The translations under genes and the position numbers were made by a program. Below are positions 6,643-13,633 of a stretch of 14,971 nucleotides of DNA, piece after piece (positions within the stretch are counted from its first letter, which is position 1; each line of letters starts with the position of its first letter). The DNA lies in contig DBRA01000047.1 in the NCBI GenBank assembly GCA_002305445.1, positions 32,790-47,760 of the forward strand, in the 5' to 3' direction. The notes beneath the pieces were generated by a model, which saw only the letters and a program-made list of their open reading frames with translations, ran no database searches and was not told where the DNA came from. This stretch comes from Clostridiales bacterium UBA1380 (GTDB taxonomy: Bacteria; Bacillota; Clostridia; Oscillospirales; CAG-272).

Positions 6643-7500
6643 GTGATCTCGTCAAAGGAAGCGGTCAGACGTGCTCTGAGCGGTAAAAAGCTGTATATCT
6701 TCGACCTGGACGGCACGGTCTATTTGGGCGGACGCGCGTTCCCGTTCGCCGTCGACTATATAAACGAACTGCGGCGCGCGGGCAGGCGCGTGCTGTTTTT
6801 CACGAACAACGCGAGCCGCGGCCGCGCGTTTTATTATAAGAAGCTCGCGGACATGGGCTTTACGCCCGCGCCCGGCGAGATCCTGACGTCCGGCGACGTG
6901 ACTGCGGATTATATCGCGCGCAACCATGCCGGCGCGTCGGTGTATCTGCTCGGCACGCCCGAGCTGCGCCGCGACTTCGCCGCCGCCGGCGTGCGCCTTG
7001 TCGGCGACGATGAGGGCTGCGGCGATGCGAACCGCTACGCCGCCGATGCTGCCGACCCGCACGTCGACATCGTCGTCACGAGCTTCGACACGACGCTGAC
7101 ATACGCGCGGCTCGACGCGGCGTGCCGCTACATCCGCGCGGGCGCCGCATATTTATGCACCCATCCCGACTTCAACTGCCCGACCGAGCGCGGCTTCATG
7201 ATCGACAGCGGCGCGATCGCCGCCGCCGTCACGGCGTCGACGGGTGTGGTGCCGACGTATTTCGGCAAGCCGTACCCGACGGCCGCGGCCGCCATATCGG
7301 CGCTGACCGGCGTGCCGCTCACCGACGCGGTCGTGTTCGGCGACCGGCTCTACACCGACATCGCGCTCGGCAAGCGCAGCGGCATGACCGCCGCGCTCGT
7401 GCTGACGGGCGAGTCGGCCGAAGCGGACGCGGACGCGCTGCCGCCCGAAGACGCGCCCGACATCGTGCTGCGCAGCCTCGCCGACGCGTGCGTCGGGTGA
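6643..7500 (+). CDS. HAD-IIA phosphatase, NagD/p-nitrophenylphosphatase-like
   Basis: HAD-superfamily hydrolase of the NagD/AraL class with a C2-type cap. Numbering from GTG 6643 (285 residues): motif I is FDLDGTVYLGG with nucleophile Asp21 and acid/base Asp23; motif II is FFTNNASRG; the cap contains VVTSFDTTLTYARL and HPDFNCPTERGFMIDSG; motif III is the lysine in FGKPYP (Lys209); motif IV is FGDRLYTDI with Asp234 and Asp239. Such enzymes hydrolyse small sugar phosphates or damaged phospho-metabolites in the cytoplasm. I prefer GTG 6643 because CCGGAG ends six bases before it. An in-frame ATG at 6601 would add 14 residues but lies at the predicted transcription start with a three-base spacer to AGGG. 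The gene ends in a strong terminator and is monocistronic. Confidence 0.88.
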   Translation: MISSKEAVRRALSGKKLYIFDLDGTVYLGGRAFPFAVDYINELRRAGRRVLFFTNNASRGRAFYYKKLADMGFTPAPGEILTSGDVTADYIARNHAGASVYLLGTPELRRDFAAAGVRLVGDDEGCGDANRYAADAADPHVDIVVTSFDTTLTYARLDAACRYIRAGAAYLCTHPDFNCPTERGFMIDSGAIAAAVTASTGVVPTYFGKPYPTAAAAISALTGVPLTDAVVFGDRLYTDIALGKRSGMTAALVLTGESAEADADALPPEDAPDIVLRSLADACVG

Positions 7501-7553
7501 TGTGTGCGCCGGAGCAGTCAAAGCCGCCGCATCGGCATGAATACACAGCGTAT

Positions 7554-7585
7554 AACAACCCCCGCTCCGCGCGGGGGTTGTTTTT
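7554..7585 (+). terminator. Intrinsic terminator of the HAD phosphatase gene
   Basis: A 12-bp perfect stem AACAACCCCCGC/GCGGGGGTTGTT (7554-7565 with 7571-7582, loop TCCGC) is followed by five T. It starts 54 bases after the stop codon. Confidence 0.93.
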
Positions 7586-7599
7586 ATGTTTATTATATC

Positions 7600-7632
7600 A
7601 AAACCGCGCGGACTTTGTCCGGCGGTTTTTTT
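7600..7632 (+). terminator. Second, tandem terminator-like hairpin
   Basis: AAAACCG (7600-7606) pairs with CGGTTTT (7623-7629). An inner stem CGGAC/GTCCG (7609-7613 with 7617-7621, loop TTT) closes it, and seven T end the element (7626-7632). It probably backs up the first terminator and insulates the regulated operon that follows. Confidence 0.75.
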
Positions 7633-7680
7633 GCAGCATGACAAATATCTGGATATTTCATAGAAATTTTTCCAAAGGTA

Positions 7681-7720
7681 TTGACAACTGCATATATCCG
7701 TATATATACTATATATACAG
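7681..7720 (+). promoter_or_regulatory. Promoter with overlapping palindromic operator of the GntR-ABC operon
   Basis: TTGACA (7681-7686) and TATACT (7705-7710) are spaced by 18 bases. The region holds a perfect 10-base palindrome GTATATATAC (7700-7709). It is flanked by wider imperfect arms, CTGCATATAT (7688-7697) and ATATATACAG (7711-7720), that match in 9 of 10 positions. A repressor bound here would cover the -10 box. This arrangement fits autoregulation by the YtrA-type protein encoded directly downstream, which is inference. Confidence 0.72.
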
Positions 7721-7746
7721 TTAAGCAGCAAAGCAGGCAGATAAAG

Positions 7747-8127
7747 ATGCGTATTGTACTGTCCAATCAATCAAGCACCCCGTTATACGAACAGATAAAA
7801 GACCAGATCAAGGCCGGCATTTTATCGGGCGAGCTTGCCGACGACGAAATGCTTCCTTCGATCCGCCAGCTGGCCCGGGATTTAAAGGTGAGCGTTATAT
7901 CTATCACAAGGGCCTACAACGATCTCGAGCTCGAAGGATATATTCAGACTGTTCCGGGCAAAGGGTGTTATGTTAAAAAACCTCCTCAATCGGCAATAAC
8001 CGTTCAATGTATGCGCGAACTGAGGGCTGTTTTTTCGAGGGCTTTGAAGCAGTCCAGGGCCGCGGGCATACCGGTATCGGACCTTCACAAATTATTAGAC
8101 GAACTGGAGAGAACCGGCAATGAGTAA
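7747..8127 (+). CDS. GntR-family (YtrA subfamily) transcriptional repressor
   Basis: 126 residues from ATG 7747. A longer frame opening at TTG 7681 is not used, because that TTG belongs to the -35 box. The winged helix-turn-helix spans about residues 10-78 with the GntR landmarks PLYEQIKDQIKAGILSGEL, LPSIRQLARDL, TRAYNDLELEGYI and GKGCYV. The remaining 45 or so residues form the short two-helix tail that defines the YtrA subfamily, in place of a large ligand domain. YtrA proteins usually repress their own operon with ABC transporter genes and respond to cell-wall antibiotics or other envelope stress. The stop overlaps the next start by eight bases (8120-8127). The ribosome site is weak (AGG about ten bases upstream), consistent with low expression. 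Confidence 0.93.
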   Translation: MRIVLSNQSSTPLYEQIKDQIKAGILSGELADDEMLPSIRQLARDLKVSVISITRAYNDLELEGYIQTVPGKGCYVKKPPQSAITVQCMRELRAVFSRALKQSRAAGIPVSDLHKLLDELERTGNE

Positions 8128-8974
8128 TGCGATCGAAATCAGAAACCTGAATAAGAGATACAAAAATTTTTCGCTGGAAAACATAAACCTGAGCGTTCCG
8201 AGCGGCTATATCTGCGGATTCATCGGGCAGAACGGCGCCGGTAAAACCACGACGATGAAGCTTATCCTCAACATGGCGCTGAAGGACAGCGGCGAGATCT
8301 ATGTTTTAGGGCAGTCAAACGATAATTATATGTTGAAAGAAGATTTAGGCGTCCTTTTTGACCAGCCGTATTTTCAGGAGGACTGGACGCCTTCGGATAT
8401 CGATAAGGCAATGAGTCTTTTTTACCGCAACTGGGACGGCGAAGCGTTCCGCGGATATCTGTCAAAGTTTTCACTCAACCCGAGGCAGAAGTTCAAAACT
8501 CTCTCCCGCGGAATGAAAATGAAGCTTGGTCTGGCCGTTACCTTGTCGCACGACGCAAAGCTGCTCCTTCTTGACGAGCCGACCTCTGGTCTCGACCCCG
8601 TAATGCGTGACGAAATACTCGATATCCTCCGCGAATATATGGCGGCGGAAGACAAAACGATCTTCTTTTCCACCCATATAACGAGCGATCTCGAGCGTAT
8701 CGCGGACTACATAGTCTATATCTTCAACGGAAAGATCATATACAGCGGGCTGAAAGACGATCTTATCGGCAAATACTGCGTCATCCGCGGCGGGGAGAAC
8801 GATCTGCCGCTGCTGAACCGGAGGAATCTGATAGGATGCAGGGAGTATTACGGCGGCTTTGAAGCGATGATCGAAATGGACAACATCGGCGGCCTGCCGT
8901 CCGGCGTTATCACGGAGAATGTCACGCTTGACGATATTATGATATTTATGGGCAGAGAAGGAGCAAGAAAATGA
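8120..8974 (+). CDS. ABC transporter ATP-binding protein (YtrB-like)
   Basis: 284 residues with all nucleotide-binding motifs: Walker A GQNGAGKTT (36-44), Q-loop near Gln82, signature LSRGM (128-132), Walker B LLLLDEP (148-154) with its catalytic Glu, D-loop SGLD and switch His186 (FFSTH). The first 215 residues are the ATPase; the rest is a small accessory domain. The family (CcmA/YtrB-like, COG1131) powers ABC-2 type export from the cytoplasmic face. The start overlaps the regulator and uses GGAGAG inside it. The end overlaps the permease start by four bases (ATGA), so the three genes should be translationally coupled. The substrate is unknown; peptide antibiotics are the usual suggestion for this operon type. 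Confidence 0.95.
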   Translation: MSNAIEIRNLNKRYKNFSLENINLSVPSGYICGFIGQNGAGKTTTMKLILNMALKDSGEIYVLGQSNDNYMLKEDLGVLFDQPYFQEDWTPSDIDKAMSLFYRNWDGEAFRGYLSKFSLNPRQKFKTLSRGMKMKLGLAVTLSHDAKLLLLDEPTSGLDPVMRDEILDILREYMAAEDKTIFFSTHITSDLERIADYIVYIFNGKIIYSGLKDDLIGKYCVIRGGENDLPLLNRRNLIGCREYYGGFEAMIEMDNIGGLPSGVITENVTLDDIMIFMGREGARK

Positions 8975-9636
8975 TTGCAAAGATGATTTCCCTCGACTGG
9001 CGCTCGATGAAAACTTACCAGATACGCGTATTGCTGCTGCCGGTTTTTCTTTTGATCTTCGGTATATATATGCCGCTTTTCATCCTGCCGATGAGCGTGT
9101 TTCTGCTGCTTAGCTTTTCCATAAACCCTTTTGCTGTAGAGGAAAAGGGCGAGCTCAATTATATGTATCTCACGCTGCCAGTGAGCCGCAATATGATAGT
9201 GTCGGGAAGATATATACTATCCTTGATCATGATGACGGCCGGATTGATACTGGGAAGCGCCTTGCTGCCTTTGGCGAATATGTTTTCCGTATCAAAATGG
9301 TATATCGGATTAAAGGGTTATTTGATACTTGTCGCGATAAGCTATCTTTTATATTCGGTTTTCAACCTGTGCATGTTCCCTGTGTTATTCAAAATAGGAT
9401 ATCAGAAAGGTAAATTCATAGGATTCTATCTGCCGGCAATACTTTTCTCCGTCCTGTTTTCCGTGTATTCCGTATTGTCCTATACATCGGATAATCAGAA
9501 CCTTACCATGAATTTTTTAGTATGGGCTTCAGAAAATTTGATCCTCGTAAGCATTATCCTTATAATTATCGCAACCGTTCTGATGCTGATTTCGTATCTT
9601 CTGTCGCTGAGGTTTTATAGCAGAAGAGATTTCTGA
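8971..9636 (+). CDS. ABC-2 type permease, six-helix membrane subunit
   Basis: 221 residues, strongly hydrophobic, with about six membrane segments: 20-50 as two helices, 80-105, 112-135, 147-170 and 188-213. The loop FAVEEKGELNYMYLTLPVSR followed by GRYI is typical of the ABC-2 family PF13346, which is commonly paired with YtrA-type regulators. It should form the channel of an exporter with the ATPase encoded just upstream. The start has GAAGGAG eight bases before it, and the first ATG lies within the ATGA overlap. The codons use many ATA, TTA, AAA and TTT triplets, unlike the flanking genes. A small hairpin GAGATTT/AAATCTC (9626-9642) spans the stop but lacks a T-run. Confidence 0.9.
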   Translation: MIAKMISLDWRSMKTYQIRVLLLPVFLLIFGIYMPLFILPMSVFLLLSFSINPFAVEEKGELNYMYLTLPVSRNMIVSGRYILSLIMMTAGLILGSALLPLANMFSVSKWYIGLKGYLILVAISYLLYSVFNLCMFPVLFKIGYQKGKFIGFYLPAILFSVLFSVYSVLSYTSDNQNLTMNFLVWASENLILVSIILIIIATVLMLISYLLSLRFYSRRDF

Positions 9637-9657
9637 AATCTCAGCCGCGGCGCACAG

Positions 9658-9692
9658 AAAAAAGGAGCTTATCGTTTCCGATAAGCTCCTTT
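9658..9692 (-). terminator. Intrinsic terminator of the isomerase-like gene, perhaps bidirectional
   Basis: A 14-bp perfect stem (9661-9674 with 9679-9692, loop TTTC) exits on the minus strand into a run of T (9663-9658). It lies 26 bases past the isomerase stop. On the plus strand the exit has only TTT then GATAT, so it may end the ABC operon less efficiently. Confidence 0.85.
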
Positions 9693-9717
9693 GATATATC
9701 CGCGCTGTTGCGCAGAT

Positions 9718-11229
9718 TTATCTTGCGAACGGGTTCTCGCGCGGATACAGCACGCCGGCGGGACGGTTGTAGTCGATCTCGGTGACGCCGCAGAGCTTCA
9801 GCGCGTCGAAGAGCAGCGCGCCGACATGCGCGAAACCGAGGCCCGCGTGATGCGGATAGCGCTTCTCGATAAGAACGTGGCGGTAGAAGCGGCCCATCTC
9901 CGGAACGGCGATGACGCCGCGGGAGCCGAACGACTTCGTCTCGATGTCGAGGACGTCGCCCTCGGCGACATAGGCGCGCAGCTGCGCGTCCGCGGTGGAC
10001 TGCAGACGGAACACGGTGACGGGGCCGGACTTCAGCTCGCCGTCGAGCGTGCCGCGGCTTATGTCGGGCTCGGAGTCGGGCTCGAGGTTGCGCTTCATGA
10101 TGAGCTGGTACTTCATGCCGTAGCCGCTCTTGAGCAGACACGACGCGGTGTTGCCGCAGTGGAAGCCCATGAACAGGTCGGAGTTTTTGAGCTCCTTGCC
10201 GTCGCGCAGCAGCTTCATGCCGGTATACAGGTCGGACGGAACGGTGTTATTGATGTCGAGCAGCGTCGCGGGCATATTAGTGGCGATGGTGAGGATGTAC
10301 TCGGAGACGGCGCCCCAGATGTCGACCTCGCACGCGACCGGTATTCCGCGCGCGGCGAGGCGGCTGTTGACGTAGCACGGGACGAAGTGGAACATCGTCT
10401 GGAACGCGGGCCAGCACTTGTTTGCGAAGACGAAGTACTTCGACGCGCCGAGATTCTTCTCCGCCCAGTCGAGCAGCGTCAGCTCGTACTGCGCGAGCTT
10501 GTTAAGTATATCGGGATATGCGTTGCCGTCGTATTTGCCGAGCTCCTCGGCCATGTCGGCGGCGACCGCGGGGATGCGCTCGTCGCCCTCGTGCTTTAAG
10601 AACGCCTCGTAGAGGTCGAGCTCGCTGTTCTCCTGTATCTCGACGCCGAGGTCGTAAAGGCGCGCGATCGGAGCGTTGCAGGCGAGGAAGTCATACGGGC
10701 GCGGGCCGAACGAGAAGATCTTCAGACCCTGAAGGCCGATGCGGACGGCGGCGACGGTCTCGAAGTCGGCGATCATCTTCGCGACTTCGGCGGCGCTTCC
10801 GACCGGGTACTCGGGAATGTATACGGATATGCCGCGCAGGCCGATCGAGTAGGACGCGTTGAGCATGCCGCAGTACGCGTCGCCGCGGCCGTTGATGAGG
10901 TCGCTGCCGGACTCCTCGGCGGCGGCCGCGAACATGACGGCGCGGCCCTTCTGCGCCAAGAACTTCTCGGCGAGCTGCGTCTCCGGGCCTTCGGGGCCGA
11001 AGTTGCCGAGGTAGACGACGAGCGCGTTGACGCCTGCGCCGACGACGTCGGCAAGCGCGCGCTCCGCGTCGATCTCGTTCTCGACGGTCACGTTCGAAAC
11101 GTACAGGTCGAGTCCGGCTTCCTTCGCGGCCTTGGCGACGGCGGCGCGGCGCGCCTCCGACAGCGCGGCCGGGAAGCAGTCGCGCGACGTCGCGACGATA
11201 CCCAGCTTTACTACAGGTAGATTCTCCAT
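9718..11229 (-). CDS. L-fucose/L-arabinose isomerase-family protein
   Basis: 503 residues from ATG 11229, with GGAGG eleven bases upstream; an in-frame TTG at 11247 would overlap that site. The fold resembles the FucI/AraA superfamily: N-terminal Rossmann-like part (LGIVATSRDCF, VNALVVYLGNFGPEGPETQ) and a C-terminal barrel. Candidate metal ligands are Glu301 (ACEVDIWGA), Asp325 (TLLDINN), His357 (GFHCGNTA) and the pair His460-His461 (YPHHAG). The 24-residue distance between Glu301 and Asp325 equals that between Glu337 and Asp361 of E. coli FucI as I recall it. The family interconverts aldoses and ketoses with Mn2+. No kinase, aldolase or sugar transporter accompanies it, so the substrate is open. 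It is shorter than classical FucI (about 590 residues). Last gene of the minus-strand run. Confidence 0.82.
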   Translation of the reverse strand: MENLPVVKLGIVATSRDCFPAALSEARRAAVAKAAKEAGLDLYVSNVTVENEIDAERALADVVGAGVNALVVYLGNFGPEGPETQLAEKFLAQKGRAVMFAAAAEESGSDLINGRGDAYCGMLNASYSIGLRGISVYIPEYPVGSAAEVAKMIADFETVAAVRIGLQGLKIFSFGPRPYDFLACNAPIARLYDLGVEIQENSELDLYEAFLKHEGDERIPAVAADMAEELGKYDGNAYPDILNKLAQYELTLLDWAEKNLGASKYFVFANKCWPAFQTMFHFVPCYVNSRLAARGIPVACEVDIWGAVSEYILTIATNMPATLLDINNTVPSDLYTGMKLLRDGKELKNSDLFMGFHCGNTASCLLKSGYGMKYQLIMKRNLEPDSEPDISRGTLDGELKSGPVTVFRLQSTADAQLRAYVAEGDVLDIETKSFGSRGVIAVPEMGRFYRHVLIEKRYPHHAGLGFAHVGALLFDALKLCGVTEIDYNRPAGVLYPRENPFAR

Positions 11230-11290
11230 CTTTCTTTTTTCCTCCAAACAGTTGTTATATGTTAAAAGTTAATCGGGGAACGTTGAGGGG

Positions 11291-11323
11291 GCATGACGCG
11301 GCGCGTCATGCGGCGGCACGCCG
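11291..11323. repeat. Adjacent palindromes between isomerase and membrane-protein genes
   Basis: GCATGACGC/GCGTCATGC (11291-11299 with 11303-11311, loop GGC) is followed directly by CGGCG/CGCCG (11311-11315 with 11319-11323). The pair lies at the 3' end of the minus-strand membrane-protein gene. No T-run follows on either strand, so it is not a standard terminator. It may protect the 3' end of that mRNA or be a dispersed palindromic repeat. Confidence 0.5.
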
Positions 11324-11324
11324 C

Positions 11325-12374
11325 TTATTTGAACAGCGTGACGCTGTAATACGGGACGCCGTCGAGGTATGATATCGCGCGGATGAGGCGCGCGGACTCG
11401 ACGTCGATCTCGTAGTAGTCGACGAGCCCGTCCGGGTACGTCGCGCGTATCGCGGCGATGTTGCGGCTGTCCGCCGCGGTCGATGTGCCGCGCACGAGCG
11501 ACAGCTCGAGCTGCGGCGCCGGTGCGCCGCCTGCGGCGGAATCGGAGGCTGATAAAGTTTCATCTGCCGCCGTCTCAGATGCGGCCGCGCCGGAGGCGGA
11601 TATTACTTCTTCGGCTATATCGCCGTCGGAGCCGTCCGCGCTGACGGGTGCATCGATTTCGCTTTCGGAAATATCCGTTTCCGGCTCATTGCCGCTCTCC
11701 GCGTCCGCGGCGGCCGAAAGCATCGCGATTATGCCGGATACGGGAGGCAGCCCCGCCTCGCGCTCCGCCGTAAACGTCGGCGACGCGGGGTACTCCGCAT
11801 TCTGCGCCCTGACGCTGCCGTCGGCCGCGACGGAGTTCTCGGTCACGGTCACGACGCCGCCGTCACATACGACGCGGCGGATCCGTTTGTACGCTTCCCC
11901 GTCCCAGCGCTCGAGCTCGACGAACCAGTAATCCGGGTCGGCAGCCCTCGTCGTGACGGTCGCGCGCGTCTTAAGCAGCCCCCCGCCCTCCGGCGGCGAC
12001 AGGATAATCTCGTAAACCGACGTTCCGGGAGCGCCGTACGACGCGCCGAGCAGCTTCGCGAGCTCGGCGGGGCCGATCTCGACGCGGTGAGGATCGAGCG
12101 AGTCGAGCGGCGGGTTCGCCTCGAGCGACGCGATGAATTCCGCCATGCCGCCGTCGTCCGTCTCCACCGGCGAACCGAAAAGCGCGGCGAGAAACGGCGG
12201 CGCGGGCAGCATCCCGCTCTTCCACAGCCCGATCAGCACAGCGGCGAACAGCACCGTCGCCGCGAGAGCGAGCACGATTACGCCGGGCGCGGAGCTGCCG
12301 GGGCTCGGCGGCGCGGCCGCGTTCGGCGCGCTTTTTATATCCGCGCCTTTTTCCCTGTCACGATTTTTGTTCAT
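11325..12374 (-). CDS. Unrecognised membrane-anchored extracellular protein
   Basis: 349 residues that I do not recognise. A polar Pro/Ala-rich cytosolic tail of about 31 residues precedes a single helix (32-51, VIVLALAATVLFAAVLIGLW). An extracellular region follows, containing two likely beta-rich blocks (about 105-200, with YEIILSPPEGG and YWFVELERWDGEAYKRI; and about 295-349, ending ISYLDGVPYYSVTLF). Between them lies a Ser/Ala/Glu/Asp-rich linker of roughly 70 residues with unusual codons. The alternating-strand character recalls outer-face sensor domains such as RseB-like folds, but no motif proves this. ATG 12374 lies inside the end of the WecA-like gene (17-base overlap) and has no clear ribosome site of its own, so translation is probably coupled to that gene. 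A role with the lipid-linked glycan made there is inference. Confidence 0.7.
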   Translation of the reverse strand: MNKNRDREKGADIKSAPNAAAPPSPGSSAPGVIVLALAATVLFAAVLIGLWKSGMLPAPPFLAALFGSPVETDDGGMAEFIASLEANPPLDSLDPHRVEIGPAELAKLLGASYGAPGTSVYEIILSPPEGGGLLKTRATVTTRAADPDYWFVELERWDGEAYKRIRRVVCDGGVVTVTENSVAADGSVRAQNAEYPASPTFTAEREAGLPPVSGIIAMLSAAADAESGNEPETDISESEIDAPVSADGSDGDIAEEVISASGAAASETAADETLSASDSAAGGAPAPQLELSLVRGTSTAADSRNIAAIRATYPDGLVDYYEIDVESARLIRAISYLDGVPYYSVTLFK

Positions 12375-13539
12375 GGAATTCGGCGGGGTCTGATTTATTA
12401 TCGTCCTTCGCCGCGTCCTCGGCCTTTATCTCCTCCTCGAGCGCCGCCGCTTCGGCGTCGTCGAGAAGACCCGTGTGCAGCCGCTTGTGCTTGTCGCGCA
12501 GTATCACGAAGTTGACCGCGAGCACGACGAACGCGGTCAGCAAAATCGCGACGCACTTTATCACGCGGGAGCTGCCGGCGCCGCCGTTCCACATCGCGTC
12601 GGAGAAAACGACGGCCGCAAGGCCCATGATGCCGCAGACGGAATACAGTATGTGCACGCTCTGCTTCTGCGTCAGGCCGAGGCCCATCAGACGGTGGTGG
12701 ATGTGTCCGCGGTCGCCCTTGAACGGGTTCTTGCCGCGGACGAGGCGGCGCAGAAACGCGAACGCGGTGTCAAAGAGCGGCAGCGCGAAGATCGAAACAG
12801 GGATCACGAACGCGATGATCGCGTGCAGCTTGAAAAGCCCCTGCACGCTGAGAACCGCCATCGTGTAGCCTAAAAACAGCGCGCCGCAGTCGCCCATGAA
12901 TATCTTCGCGGGGTTCGAGTTGAACGGCAGGAAGCCGAAGCACGACGCGGCGAGCACCGCGGTGACGAGCGCGGACGCGAGGTCGCCCGTGACGAGCACG
13001 ACGCCGAGCATCGACAGCGAGCAGATCGCGCTGACGCCGCAGGCGAGTCCGTCGAGCCCGTCGATCAGGTTGATAGCGTTCGTCAGCGCGACGATCCACA
13101 GAATCGTGATGGGCGCAGACAGCACGCCGAACCGTATATAGCGGCCGAACAGGTTTATCTGCTCGATCAGTACGTCCTGCGACACGGCGAGCACCGCGAC
13201 GGCTATCTGAAACGCCAGCTTAACGAGCGCGGGCAGGTTGAAAACGTCGTCCAGCACGCCCATGACGACGAGGACGAGTCCGCCCGCCCAGATCGTTATC
13301 AGCGCCGGCGTTGCTTCGCAGAATATCAGCGAAGATATCGTGAAGCCTAAAAATATCGCGACGCCGCCTATGCGCGGCATGGGTTTTTTGTGCATCCTCC
13401 GCTCGTCGTGCGGTATGTCGATCGCGCCGATGCGGAACGCGAACACGCGCACCGCCGGCGTCAGAGCGAACGATATCAGTCCCGCGAAAAGGACCGCGCA
13501 CATCGCGCTGACAAGCGAGGGGAGATTTATCTGAAGCAT
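12358..13539 (-). CDS. WecA/TagO-like undecaprenyl-phosphate sugar-1-phosphate transferase
   Basis: 393 residues from ATG 13539, which has a perfect AAGGAGG five bases upstream; a GTG at 13569 is in frame but lacks such a site. The multi-pass protein (about ten or eleven helices) carries the PNPT family motifs: MHKKPMPRIGG (49-59), the metal-binding Asp pair in GVLDDVFNL (97-98), NAINLIDGLDG (154-164), NPAKIFMGD (209-217) and the HIHHRL loop (279-284) that marks the WecA/TagO branch rather than MraY. Such enzymes transfer GlcNAc-1-phosphate (or a similar sugar) from a UDP-sugar to undecaprenyl phosphate, starting teichoic acid or polysaccharide synthesis at the inner membrane. The C-terminal 35 residues are an acidic/basic cytosolic tail rich in Ala and Glu, not usual in the family. 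Confidence 0.93.
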   Translation of the reverse strand: MLQINLPSLVSAMCAVLFAGLISFALTPAVRVFAFRIGAIDIPHDERRMHKKPMPRIGGVAIFLGFTISSLIFCEATPALITIWAGGLVLVVMGVLDDVFNLPALVKLAFQIAVAVLAVSQDVLIEQINLFGRYIRFGVLSAPITILWIVALTNAINLIDGLDGLACGVSAICSLSMLGVVLVTGDLASALVTAVLAASCFGFLPFNSNPAKIFMGDCGALFLGYTMAVLSVQGLFKLHAIIAFVIPVSIFALPLFDTAFAFLRRLVRGKNPFKGDRGHIHHRLMGLGLTQKQSVHILYSVCGIMGLAAVVFSDAMWNGGAGSSRVIKCVAILLTAFVVLAVNFVILRDKHKRLHTGLLDDAEAAALEEEIKAEDAAKDDNKSDPAEFHEQKS

Positions 13540-13557
13540 TGCTGCCTCCTTATATTT

Positions 13558-13600
13558 TGCGGTTGCCACCGCATGGGTGGTGTCTCACCCGTCGGGTGAG
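13558..13600 (-). promoter_or_regulatory. Nested, mutually exclusive hairpins ahead of the WecA-like gene
   Basis: Read on the minus strand, four consecutive pairings compete. CTCACCC pairs with GGGTGAG (13600-13594, 13590-13584). The same GGGTG can pair instead with CACCC (13579-13575). CCACC pairs with GGTGG (13580-13576, 13570-13566). TGCGGT pairs with ACCGCA (13573-13568, 13563-13558). The last one ends about nine bases before AAGGAGG. No T-run is present, so control of translation or mRNA processing between trpS and this gene is more likely than termination. Function is inferred from structure only. Confidence 0.4.
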
Positions 13601-13633
13601 GCTGCTTATCGCGCACGTGCGAAACGGCGCGGG

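Noticed and set aside
7681..7746. TTG start extending the GntR regulator by 22 residues
   Set aside because: The TTG is the first part of the -35 box TTGACA, and GntR proteins of this type begin close to the PLYEQI segment.
11291..11323. Hairpins as an intrinsic terminator of the membrane-protein gene
   Set aside because: No T-run follows the stems on either strand; kept only as palindromes.
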